NCBI RefSeq assembly: GCF_905147045.1
Contig: NC_065903.1
Location: 7,068,001 to 7,132,000 of the forward strand
Reading direction: 5' to 3'
Length of the DNA: 64,000 bases
Source of the DNA: Nymphalis io
Taxonomy: Eukaryota > Arthropoda > Insecta > Lepidoptera > Nymphalidae
Part shown: in pieces, positions 11,898 to 22,373 of the stretch
Numbering within the stretch: position 1 is the stretch's first letter
How the letters are laid out: the number at the start of each line of letters is the position of its first letter
Position numbers and translations under genes: made by a program
The notes under the pieces: generated by a model
Databases searched by the model: none
Told to the model about the DNA's origin: nothing
Seen by the model: the letters and a program-made list of their open reading frames with translations, nothing else

Positions 11898-13460
11898 ATG
11901 GACAGAAATCCAAATAATAAAGTATATATTAACCCAAATTTTCAAAGGACTCCTCTTACAAATGCATGGTCATTTCAACACTCAGACAATACAAATTTAT
12001 ATACACCTTGTTCACAACAAATACAAAAATATGGTCCTGTATATAGATTTGGCATGGAACAAAATTTCAGTCGAAAAATATATGTTAATCCAAATTTCAA
12101 ACAAATAAAACAAGAACAGCAGCCAATACCAGCAGCAATAGAGAGAAATGAAAAAATTGAAAATGTAAATGCTTACCCAGTACTAGTATCTAAATCAAAA
12201 TATTCTCTTGTTTCCAATGCAAACAAGAATAAAGGTAATAAAAGTAACCATTCAGAAGACAGACCTCAAAGTCATAGTGTGGATACAATGCACAAAATTA
12301 ACATTTTGCAAAAAGATAATTGCACCCAAAAAGTGTTGAATAATAAATATCCAAATGAAATTCCTGTTATAAAATCTCGTTATACTATTGTTAGAAAGAA
12401 CAAAGTGCCGTCTGAAAATCAGGAAGAACTTAAGCAAAAGAAAATGAAACAGGATTATAATCCCACTATGTTGGTTACAAATAAGACTTTAAGCCTAGAG
12501 ATTTCTTACTCGAATTCTAATAATGTACTTGGAAAGCAGGAAAATACAATAATTAAAAATAAACCAATTGAAAACATAACAAAAATTAAAATAAGTAAGT
12601 ATAAAACAATACCTGCTACTTACTTGAAAAAGAATATTCCATTAAATAATGAATTTAATTCAACTGCAACATCACAATCATACACAAATGGCAAATTTTC
12701 ATTTAATATAAACAAATATAAACTAGCTAGGCCCAGCTCAAAGTCTATTATGGAAGGTAACCCTTCAAAAACTATTGTTAAAACTGGTAAGAAAAGTCAC
12801 TGGTCAAATCAAAGTAAAACTAAATTATTGAAAGCAAATTTCAAAGTTAATAACATTCCATGTCGATTATTTACAAAATATGGAAAGTGTCTAAGAAAGG
12901 ACTATGGAAACTGTGAATATGTTCACGATAAAAAACATGTTTCACTGTGTAGAAAATTTTTGAAGGGAATCTGTCATGATAGTGAATGTGCCCTTTCACA
13001 TGAATTAACTGCAAATAAGATGCCTACATGTTACTTTTATTTGAATGGAATTTGTACCAAAGACAACTGTCCTTATTTGCATATTAAATTGAATGACAAG
13101 ACTAAAATTTGTCATAATTTTTTGAGAGGATATTGTGAAAATGGCGATAAATGTCAGTTTAGGCACATAAAAATAAACCAGTGCAAGAAATCTAAGGTAT
13201 TTAATTTAAATTCATGTAACAGATACAAAAATGGACCAAGTAAAAGTACCAAACTCAAAACAACTAAGACTAAATGTAATATTAAAAAGAAAGATCTAAC
13301 ACAATTGAATAACAAAAAGGATATTAAGCCATGCAATGTAAAAGATATGGATGTTGATTGTAGATATTATAAAGAAAAGGTTACTAATGAAGGTAGTTGT
13401 AAAAACATAAAACCCACTAGATGCAAGATAGGAACTTTGCCTGCGTTTATACAGTTTTAG
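11898..13460 (+). CDS. ZC3H3: CCCH zinc finger protein ZC3H3 / Smicl, single exon
   Basis: 520 residues without introns. The C-terminal half carries four consecutive CCCH fingers between C322 and H423: C-x8-C-x7-C-x3-H, two C-x7-C-x4-C-x3-H and one C-x7-C-x5-C-x3-H. This is the tandem array of the ZC3H3/Smicl branch related to CPSF30 (family members have five; the fifth here is at most a degenerate C-rich stretch). The N-terminus is basic, Asn/Lys-rich and carries a repeated motif, KVYINPNF (residues 8-15) and KIYVNPNF (about 55-62). Family role: mRNA 3' end processing and poly(A) mRNA export in the nucleus. The start has a good context (G at -3 and +4) and is 8 nt after the USB1 stop, in another frame. 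A poly(A) signal lies at 13532. Confidence 0.9.
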   Translation: MDRNPNNKVYINPNFQRTPLTNAWSFQHSDNTNLYTPCSQQIQKYGPVYRFGMEQNFSRKIYVNPNFKQIKQEQQPIPAAIERNEKIENVNAYPVLVSKSKYSLVSNANKNKGNKSNHSEDRPQSHSVDTMHKINILQKDNCTQKVLNNKYPNEIPVIKSRYTIVRKNKVPSENQEELKQKKMKQDYNPTMLVTNKTLSLEISYSNSNNVLGKQENTIIKNKPIENITKIKISKYKTIPATYLKKNIPLNNEFNSTATSQSYTNGKFSFNINKYKLARPSSKSIMEGNPSKTIVKTGKKSHWSNQSKTKLLKANFKVNNIPCRLFTKYGKCLRKDYGNCEYVHDKKHVSLCRKFLKGICHDSECALSHELTANKMPTCYFYLNGICTKDNCPYLHIKLNDKTKICHNFLRGYCENGDKCQFRHIKINQCKKSKVFNLNSCNRYKNGPSKSTKLKTTKTKCNIKKKDLTQLNNKKDIKPCNVKDMDVDCRYYKEKVTNEGSCKNIKPTRCKIGTLPAFIQF

Positions 13461-13531
13461 TCTTTATTTTAATGTTTTTTTTTTTTAAATTGTAAAATTG
13501 TCAATACATTGGAAATCTTGTAAATAAACTG

Positions 13532-13537
13532 AATAAA
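13532..13537 (+). terminator. Poly(A) signal of ZC3H3
   Basis: AATAAA 72 nt after the ZC3H3 stop, preceded by AAATAAA at 13522-13528. It is the first good signal downstream and would end the USB1-ZC3H3 transcript before the converging ASPSCR1 gene. Confidence 0.6.
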
Positions 13538-13803
13538 ATTATCATTGTAATAATTTATTATAGTGTCCTAACCTACAGTGTCCTACTATCAAAAATAATA
13601 TCCAAAATTTTTATACAAACAAAAATAAGTGTTTTATTTAATAATTGTGTATTCAATATTGTTTCTAAGAAAATTACAATATAAATAAAACATTTTACAT
13701 AACAGGTTTTTTGTAGTAAAAAATCTGATGTGCAGTATTAGTAACAATGACTATAAAACTTAATATAAATACAAATAACATATTAATAATTTAGCAGACA
13801 TGT

Positions 13804-16800
13804 TTAATTTTTGAACCATTTAGGTACTTTACTTTTAGATACAGATGATCCAATGCTAGATTGTTGTGAACTGTTATGAGGATTTTCCAACTTTCTTCGG
13901 CTAGGTGCACTGTAAAATAATTTATCATATTAAAACTTTTTAGATGTAAGTTTTATTCCGGATTTACGAAAAACTACTAATTCTTTTGATTTGGACCAGA
14001 TATTTAAAAAAATAATTGTGAAAGTCATGAGCCAGGTTATGAAAAGTATTTTGGTACACATGGCTTGTTAGTCAAAAAATAACATAAAACATGGTGTAAA
14101 CCATAGATATTAGGATAATAGGTAAAACTTAATAAATTATAAATCTGAAGGATACAATGTATATCAAATTGAATAAAATTTTCTCACCGATACTTTGAAG
14201 CTAAAATGCAAGCGGCATCATTTGTTGTCTTCTTAGAGTAAATTTCCTGTCTTAAATATGGCTGACCTGAATTTTCTTCCAACCATTTGAAATGCATATG
14301 AACACATGGTACAAATTTTGCTTCTAATAATGTTGTCTTTGGATTTAATTCTTCTTTTAATGTAGTTGTAACTAAGGAGAACAAAAATATTTTTTTAGAT
14401 CATATTTTACTGGTGGTAGAGCTTTGTGCAAGCTCGTCTGGGTAGGTACCACCCACTCATCAGATATTCTACCGCAAAACAGCAGTACTTGGTATTGTTG
14501 TATTCCGGTTTGAAGGGTGAGTGAGCCAGTGTAATTACAGGCACAAGGGACATAACATCTTAGTTCCCAAGGTTGGTGGCGCATTGGTGATGTAAGTGAT
14601 GGTTAACATTTCTTACAATGCCAATGTCTAAGGGCGTTTGGTGACCACTTAGCATCAGGTGGCCCATATGCTCGTCCGCCTTCCTATTCTATAAAAAAAA
14701 AAAAAAAAATATTACCAATGTAAAAATAGGGTGTTATCATTAGATTACAATTTTTGCAGATGATATTTTAAAATCATTGAATATTTATGAATATAATAAC
14801 ATTACTAAGTTGAAGATTATACATAGATTGATTTATTTAATACAAAATCAACCATCCAATATTTTTTATAATGTCCGTATAATGTTTGCTAAATTTGAAT
14901 ATTTGGTTGCAAAGTTTGTAAGATTAGTTAAAATGATAGCAAATCTTGGGAATTAAATAATAGCCTAGGCTAGGCTTCAATTGAAAATGAGAGGAGTTGT
15001 CTTGACTGTTTATAAATGTAATAAATCAATATTAAGAAACATTTGAATTTTACTAATTTATTTGTTATTCAAATGACTTCAATGGTAAATTAGTTGAAGC
15101 ATCTAAATATATTTTAATTTTTTAAAATTACATGGTAATTTTCTAATCAAAGCCAGGCAAAAAAAAAATACTATGTCTATGTGGCCACATTGTCTACAGT
15201 AATTAAATATTAAGATTATACATTAAAAAAATTACTATTAAATGACTAACTGTTTAACTTACAAATATGAAAAGGTTTATCTTGATTGTGTAGATGCTCT
15301 TTAACAAAATTTTGTACTTCTTCTATAGTATTGTTTGGGGTGAACACTCCTTGCAGTATAATGTTATCCGGAAATTGTATTCGTACTACTACATTTTTGT
15401 ACATGTTTATTTTGGAAAGGGAGGCCTATAAATAAAGAATTATAAAAATAATTTTAATATATTGTAAATTATATATTTGCTTCCTAGGATAGTACTACGT
15501 CAGATTATGCATATGTCAGTTTTTTTTGTAATCAATATGTATATTTCATGTAAGCATCCAAAGCGATTATACTTTGTTGCAGAAATAAAAACTTCTGATT
15601 ATAATAAGAATAAAAAGAAGTATTGATTACAATTTTTTAATCAAATTCAAATATTTTAAACAAATATAGAAAATGTTTTTAGTAAAATTGATTTTATAAT
15701 TAAGTTGAATTTAATTATTAAAGACCAATTATTTGTTTTTTATTATAGTATATTCAATATGAACTTAAAAATAAAATATTTACCTGCTGTGCAAATTCTT
15801 CTCGTTTTGTTGAAGTAAGGATTGGCATATTTTCAAGTTCAATACGGCGTTGTTGTAATTCATGGTAGATTTTTCTTACTTCTTCAATAGTTAACTCATA
15901 AAAATCATCAGGTAAATCAGATAATTCTCCTTCATTTCCATCTGGTTGCATGAAAGCTATGGCTTTTTGGGATCCAATCTATGAAGAGTAGTGACACAAT
16001 TTGAAAAAAAATATACAACCTGTTTACATATAAGAACATATAAAATATATTTCCTATTGTGGTATAGTAAAATTAAAACTTCTTAAATTAAAATAATGTA
16101 TTTAAGAAAATTAAGCTTTTAAGTATCTCACAGTGGAAATAATATCATTCTGCCAGTTTTTAGGATTAGTAAAGTAGTAAGTATCAATTACTTACAAAAG
16201 TAACTTCTTCTTCAATTCTCAAACGTCTTTCGAGATTCTCCTGAGTTATTTGAGGTTGTGGTGGCTTATGAGAAATTTTACTTTCATGCAGTAGAGGTAA
16301 TGTTTCCTGATCTTCATTTTTAACATTTTGAACATTGTTGAGTTCATTAGGCAAGTCCATTTCTAATTTACCATCTATCTTCTTTTTTTCTTTTTGTATT
16401 AATTTCACTGTATCAAGGGAGCCATGTTCAACATTTTCATTATTTCTTTTATTAGAGGGGCCTGGTATTAATGTCTCATCATCATTTAATTTATCCTCAT
16501 TATGAGAATGTGTTGGTTCAGTTGATGTTACTAAGGCATTTTCTGGTTTTTCAGTTTTGACTCGATGATACACTGATGATACATTTGCTTGCCTGAAATA
16601 TATTTTTTTATTTATTTATTTATTTATTGGAAATAAATAAATAAACATATATTTATTTTATATAACAGATATGCAAATATAATAAAAATTTGAATTATTG
16701 GCCTACAGATTAGTCAATATGTTTTAAACAGTGTGGTTCCCATTATCATGAAGCAAACATGATAAAATAATATGACATAATTAAGACCAATGTCAAACTT

Positions 16801-17818
16801 ATTATTATTTGTGGCAGTCACTTTCCATCTGATGAGCCTACTACCAGCCATCCATTACATTAAAAAAAAAAACTAGAACATTTAGCAATAATATGAACAT
16901 TTATAGCTTGTTTTGTATGAATATATATTTGAATTTTTCATATTTTCACCATATAAACAAAAAAAAAAACATTTTAAAACTAAATATAAAATTATTTTCA
17001 AGTTACAAAACTGGAATCAATTCCCATTACACAAAGGAATTAAGATTTTAAATTTAATTTCTTATTTTTAAAAGTTTAGTACTTACATCGGTTCTGTTTT
17101 ATCCAGCAACCGAAGAATTGCTCTACCTGTTATCAAGCCCAACTGTCGCAAAGATTTTTCTTTTAAAGCATTAACACCTGTTACTTCTTGTCTCATGTAG
17201 GAAATAGTTGGGTTTTGTAAATGTGGCAGTTCATTTGGAGCCAATGACATTATTAGATCATAGAGTTTTGTATTTGGTGTAAAATCACCAGTCTTCCTTT
17301 CACCTAACAAAATAGGTAATAATATTACTATTAAATAAAATAAATAATAAAGTAATAAAAAATATAGTTTTTTTTTTTTATTTACCATCATTTAACATGA
17401 GCCCTACAGTTATATTTGATTCCACTCGTTTCTTTTCAGCTTCAACCATTTCAAGAAAAGCTTTATTTGGCAAGTTACAGAATCTTACTGTTGTTGTTAA
17501 ATCTAAAATATGTTTATGATGTTTTAAATCATAATTACTTGGTTCAAGCCCTTGCTTAGCACATACATCTTCTAAGAGCTTAAATAAAATAAAAACATTT
17601 TTAGTTATTCCATGCTACAATACAATAATAATGTTCTATTATATATAACATTATTATATTTATAATTTATTTACATAGCTATAATTTTTCATACAAATTT
17701 TATTTTATTTTTGAAATCATTATTATTATTACGATACCTGTAAAATATTTGTATCCGCTGTACAATGAACTTTTACTCTTCTTCCATTTGGTGTTAAAAC
17801 AACGATATCTCTTGACAT
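13804..17818 (-). CDS. ASPSCR1: ASPSCR1/TUG (UBX domain protein 9), 8 exons
   Basis: Tether-type UBX protein that binds p97/VCP and, in vertebrates, retains GLUT4 vesicles. Exons (high to low): 17738-17818, 17386-17578, 17087-17303, 16196-16592, 15784-15978, 15263-15425, 14188-14371, 13804-13909; all phases agree and give 511 residues. The N-terminus 'VVLTPNGRRVKVHC' and 'YDLKHHKHILDL' form the first ubiquitin-like domain (about residues 4-85). Residues 92-165 include 'LGLITGRAILRLLDK', the second ubiquitin-like part. An acidic low-complexity linker follows (about 165-290), then a helical segment and the UBX domain ('VVVRIQFPDNIILQGVF', from about residue 370). The tail ends 'KVPKWFKN'. Intron 6 contains a family 1 SINE. 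The gene converges with ZC3H3; the gap between stop codons is about 340 bp. Confidence 0.93.
14404..14692 (+). repeat. SINE-like repeat family 1 copy in ASPSCR1 intron 6
   Basis: Full-length-looking copy from 'actggtggtagagctttgtg' to 'tcctattctat', followed by a pure A run to about 14709. It is antisense to ASPSCR1. Confidence 0.8.
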
Positions 17819-17963
17819 TTTTTAATATTTTTTTAATGTTTCCGGTAAACTTAATGAAACATAAGTAGGTAGGTATGTCAAAATTGCTAATCCACCAAGA
17901 AAGCAACTCATTACAAATGATCTGTCAACTGTCTGAGTTCTGTCAGTGTCAAGATATTTTATT

Positions 17964-18356
17964 TTACTGTTTTCTATGATATGTAATACACCATGCAGCC
18001 ATCTCTCCGGTTTTTGACAAAAAGGTATATTTTTTTATACTGTTAACAACATCATAGGTGTGTTCAATTGTACCAGCAGCATAATTTTGTCGTATTGAAC
18101 TAAAATATAACAACTTGATATTTAATATAATGAATTGATACTTTAGTTTAATTGTATTTTTGGTTTCTGTTTTGATATAATCAAAACCTTTCATAATTGA
18201 ATGATAAATGTCTACAATGTGAGATTGATAAAGACATTCTAGGCCTAAAATTATTTTCTTTAAATGTAAAAATCTTTGTTTGCATGAAGTTTGTGTCCGC
18301 AACTCAAACAGATCTCTGTATTCTATTAATTTAAATATTTTACATTTATTATTCAA
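17964..18356 (-). CDS. Unrecognised open frame, probably an exon or gene remnant
   Basis: A 130-codon frame without an ATG at its head (it opens at TTG and stays open a little further upstream); the first ATG is at 18194 and would give 76 residues. The translation, e.g. 'KQRFLHLKKIILGLECLYQ' and 'KKYTFLSKTGEMAAWC', is mixed and helical-looking, unlike random AT-rich DNA, but I recognise no family. It lies 146 bp upstream of the ASPSCR1 start on the same strand and its upstream end runs into repeat family A, so the 5' part may have been lost or displaced by that insertion. Confidence 0.3.
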   Translation of the reverse strand: MNNKCKIFKLIEYRDLFELRTQTSCKQRFLHLKKIILGLECLYQSHIVDIYHSIMKGFDYIKTETKNTIKLKYQFIILNIKLLYFSSIRQNYAAGTIEHTYDVVNSIKKYTFLSKTGEMAAWCITYHRKQ

Positions 18357-18399
18357 ATAGATATTTAGGTTGAAATATATTATTAATGATGTGTGCTGA

Positions 18400-19460
18400 T
18401 GATATTTGTCGATTTAGTTCATTGACAGAGAAGCTAATAGATCAAGGAACCGTAATCAACCGAGATTGAGACAGAGATTGCTTGTGTGCATATAATGTTG
18501 CCATAGTAACTGCATTCCCTGTTTTTTGGGATAAATTACTTTCAGGATTTAATTAATACAAAAAGAGATTTTTACAATTAGACTTTATAATATTTATTAT
18601 ATATAAATTTTTAATATTTAGAATATTTTATTTTTGTTATTTCAACTACACCCAAAAACCATTGCATTGATTTTGTTTTGTTTCCATTATCATTAGTGCT
18701 GCAGCATCTTAATTATATCAAGGATTTGATTAAGTTCTGTAATAATATCTGATAATTTATCATTTTGTTTCATTAGGCGCCTATTTACGTGTCTTAACAT
18801 ATACGTGACAGCACGTATTATTTTATAATTTGCAACAGCGTCAGTTTTTTTTAAATCAGCTTTAAGGTTTTCTTTTTTGGCGTATCTTCCTTTTCAGGCA
18901 ATTGCAATTTTCTTCCAGTTGTTTTTATTTTTGCGTTACCTTGAAAATAGACACTTGAATATGTTGATGGTACTGGATTAGCATTCTTCTCAGGTGTTGA
19001 AATCTAAAACACTCAATTAAATTATTAATAAATAATGGTGTCCACATATATATCTATGTTTACCTATTGACTCTGAATGCATATTATGAATTCAAGAAGA
19101 ATGTTAAATAATGTTGTCATTAGAAAATTACAAATAGGAGAAAGAATAAATTAAAATAATATAAATAGACAATAAATTACTTTAGGCTATAATTGGACTC
19201 CGTATTTATTTGCTTATATTGTCAACGAGTCAATATTTTTTCAGCTAACGCTGGCAGAACTAACATGATAAATAATTATAGGTTATGAATAATAAAAACT
19301 AGAAATCCTATTATCTTTAAGATTTTAATGCGACATAACGTTCCGTCATAATCATTAATGAGAAACTATATTTACGGACAAAATCATCGTACTTACGCGT
19401 GAAAACACACGCCGGAAATTTTTTTTTGCTATCGCTTTTACATGAAATAATACGGTAATT
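18400..19460 (-). repeat. Repeat family A, copy 2 (carries a coding relic)
   Basis: Inverted relative to 50138-51480, with which it shares the segment around 'cataatgttgccatagtaactgc' (18498-18520), the 'gaagaatgttaaataatgttgtcattag' segment near 19095, the 'gactccgtatttatttg' block and the 'acgcgtgaaaacacacg' block. The left tip reads 'gacagagaagctaatagatc'. Between 18693 and 19003 it holds a frameshifted coding relic absent from the other copies, so it may be the longest copy. A truncated LINE is inserted at about 19465. Confidence 0.6.
18693..19003 (-). pseudogene. Frameshifted ORF within repeat family A
   Basis: After an acceptor-like TTTTAG the frame reads 'ISTPEKNANPVPSTYSSVYF' and continues to 'KEDTPKKK', where an A6 run (plus-strand T run at 18873-18878) shifts it. 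The next frame continues 'ADLKKTDAVANYKIIRAV' to 'LNQILDIIKMLQH' and stops at 18693. The C-terminal 50 residues have heptad-like leucines, i.e. a likely coiled coil. The family is not recognised; because it sits inside a repeat it may derive from the element's own protein. Confidence 0.45.
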
Positions 19461-19464
19461 TTTT

Positions 19465-19645
19465 TTTTTTTTTTATTTTCGCCGGGAGGGCAAATGACTC
19501 TACTCCACCTGATAGTAAGTGGTAGTAGAGTCCAAACGCGACGACGGCCAGTACAGACGGGAAAAACGTTCTGCACTAGCCGTTTTCGTCTTGCCGGCCC
19601 GCAAGATGCCTCTTTACGCCTCGTTTGAAGGAACCCATCGTTTGA
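19465..19645 (-). mobile_element. Truncated 3' end of the Jockey-like LINE
   Basis: Reverse copy of the last 170 bp of the element at 3360-4045: poly(T) at 19459-19474, then 'gggcaaatgactctactccacctga' and the 'cgaggcgt...' segments in reverse order. Severe 5' truncation is typical of target-primed insertion. Confidence 0.75.
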
Positions 19646-20819
19646 AGGAAGCATCGACACGGTCTAAGATGTAGCACGCTTGCCTAAAAGAAATGTAGGT
19701 AGGTGTACATAAAATGTTTCTAGTTTTAGTACATAATTTATTAAGATATTAGTTATGTAACATCCTCTAGCAAACCTTTAATAAATAAATAATCGCGCTT
19801 ATATCATAAATACGAAAGATTGTGTGTTGTGAATATTATTTATATGTTCACGGTTTATTACAGCATATATATATGACATAATTTGCATATTTACCTCCCG
19901 TTTAACTGGATTTTCTGTACAGGCGCGGGCGAGTACCTACTAAGAACACACTGTATTATTGTTAATATTAGCCTTTGGTCTTTGTTTATACAACTATATA
20001 CTATTTATTTATTTACTATAAACGTATTATTTAAAACTAAGTAAATCTTGAATTAATTAGGAAGATGTAAATAATTTTTTTTTTGTACTAAAATAATCTT
20101 TACACGATTATAATAACAAGTGTGAAAAATTATGATTATATCATGTAATTTTTTTTTATAAGCAAAACAATTTGTTCCGTCAATATATAAATCTTGTTCC
20201 GTCCGAGTTTTGACTGTGACGTTACATCGCCGGTTTGTTATTGCGGGCGACTCTTGCGATACGCGCGCTGATAATTTTGTATTTATTTTATCCTTCTTTG
20301 TGATTTGACGCCCCACGTATGTTCTTTCACTTATAATAATATTAGAGCGATTATTAATATATTATTTTATGCTAAAATAAGAGCAGTATTTTCACGTAGA
20401 CTAACAAATAATCTACCGAAAGTCGATCTTATGATTGCGGATTCTTTCACAAATCATGCGAAATATATTAGTGAGCTTATTATTATTGTTTATTTTAATA
20501 ATTTGTTAATGCAGTTGATCATAACTGTGATAAGTCCGTATTCTTCATGTAGATACTAGTGCTTTCGATAGAAGATAATATCGATAGAATATAATATACA
20601 TTTCTTACATTTTAATTTTACGTACACAGCTTGGCGTACGATAGTTACGATATAGAGCCATGGCATAATATTGTAAATTTTCCTCTAATGAAAGTACAAA
20701 TAAAATTAACAATCTCGACTGTGAAGGATGTAAACATACTATGTCATTGGTAGCGCTCATAGTGATGTGAGGAGCCTACTTTCAATAAAATAATCTGTTA
20801 CTGGAAGAAACCTTTTTTA

Positions 20820-21765
20820 TGTAAAAGGGGGGCAAACAAGTAGGAGGATTTCCTGATGAAAAGTGATTACCACAGTGGTAAAATACCAAGAACAGCAACA
20901 CCGGAGTGCTTGCAGGTGCGTTGTCGGCCTTAAAGGAATGAGTAGGCTTAGGCTTTTCTTGAAGGAATCTATGTCATAACGATACGGAAATGTCGCCGGG
21001 TAATATAGTTCCGCAGAAATGGCAGGAAATGCTTTAAAAATAGCGCTGTAGTAGTGGTTTTGCAGACATCGAGATGGTATGGATGGAATTCGACACCGGA
21101 AATTCAGCGCATAGAATTAAACTAAACTATACAGTTCCACAGAGCATTCTTCGTAAAAGATGCGATAGAAGATGCAGAGTGATAACATCTCTCCCGCCTA
21201 GAGATGAGAGCAGTACAAGGAGTACTGCTCTCATCTGTAGGGCTGTGTTTTCACCTTGCAGAATTTTAGGCGAGGAGCTGACGTGAAGTTCACACAAAGC
21301 TTTTAGAGGCTAATTTGGCTTCACCTTCCAATAGACCGCAGAACCTAACGTCCTGATACTGGATTTGGTACCGAGGTTGTATTCTCAAAATGAGGGGATG
21401 GTCATTTTAGAAGTCGTCGTGGTCCAAAGGTGTCATTTTAGAAGTCATTGCGGTCAAAAGGTGTCATTTTAGAAGTCATCGCGGTCAAAAGGTGTCATTT
21501 TAGAAGTCATCGAGCTAACTTGTGTCGTATTGGGGTTGAGTTGTACCAAGTTCGGTTGCCCCCAACCTCAGGTTTTGGTTAACCAATAATAATAAAACTT
21601 GTTATTTCAGACACAAGTTTATACTCACTAGTTCCGGACAAATATTAGCGCTGCCGGTGTATAAGGCGTCTACAGTGCTGTCGTCTGCCAACATTGAATA
21701 TTGCTAATTAGCACATGTCATTAATATGCAGAAGAAGCAGAGTAGGTAGTAGGTAGCAGCTTTAC
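20820..21765 (-). pseudogene. Decayed LINE fragment inside family B copy 2
   Basis: The minus strand shows an 'LLLLHINDMC' RT relic at about 21715-21745. The 'gggggcaaacaagtaggagg' to 'gcgttgtcggcctt' region (20827-20935) resembles a sequence widespread in Lepidoptera as part of LINE copies. Too decayed to classify further. Confidence 0.45.
21398..21521. repeat. Four-unit tandem array of a 31-bp motif
   Basis: Units begin at 21398, 21429, 21460 and 21491; each contains 'gtcattttagaagtc'. The two inner units differ at a single site, the outer ones more. 31 bp is not a multiple of three, so the array is not coding. Confidence 0.85.
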
Positions 21766-22373
21766 ATTTAATTATATTCTGTAACGTGGCAAAAGTGCTC
21801 TTATAAGCCTATTTAAATGACGTTTGTATCATATGTACTATATAAGACTACGTATTTGACTTTCAAAGAAACATAATATGGTAAAAATCAATTTCAATGG
21901 GTCACACTCATTAATGATTTTTTCAACTTATATCATTGCCGATACGGTGTTATTCACAAATCATCTTCAACATTAACAATAAACGTAAGATTAACATAGA
22001 AATACAATTTTCATCGATATAAACTCTTATGACAACACTATCGGTATTCAACGTATCAAGGCCACTATTAAGAAAAAAGTATTTTTCCTGAGTTCTGTTT
22101 GTTAAATTAGTATGCTATGGTATATATAAATAAAATCAAGAATAACGCGAAAATTTAGGCGAAATTGTATGGGCGAGCGAGCGACTTTGGGTGATGTGAC
22201 GTCACGCGTCGATCGGTCGCTCCAGAAAAGAATTTAAGAACTCGTAACTTTAAATATTTTTAAAAAAATCATTTTTTTAGACATCGTATTTTTTACGATG
22301 AATTTCGCTAGAATTTTTTATATTTTATATCTGATTTTTTTAATATAAAAAAAATAAGCTCATCTTCCTAATT

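Larger units (their letters stand above)
20055..22373 (-). repeat. Repeat family B, copy 2
   Basis: Tips are inverted: 'aattaggaagatg' at the left, 'catcttcctaatt' at the right. It matches copy 1 (4971-9200) in reverse over 20055-20545 and 21650-22373. A TGACGTCA palindrome is at 22198-22205, with a mutated TGACGTTA near 20217. The interior (about 20820-21760) is a decayed LINE fragment with an internal 31-bp tandem array, not present in copy 1. Confidence 0.65.

Noticed and set aside
21398..21521. CRISPR-like array
   Set aside because: Units are directly contiguous with no spacers, and the DNA is animal nuclear.
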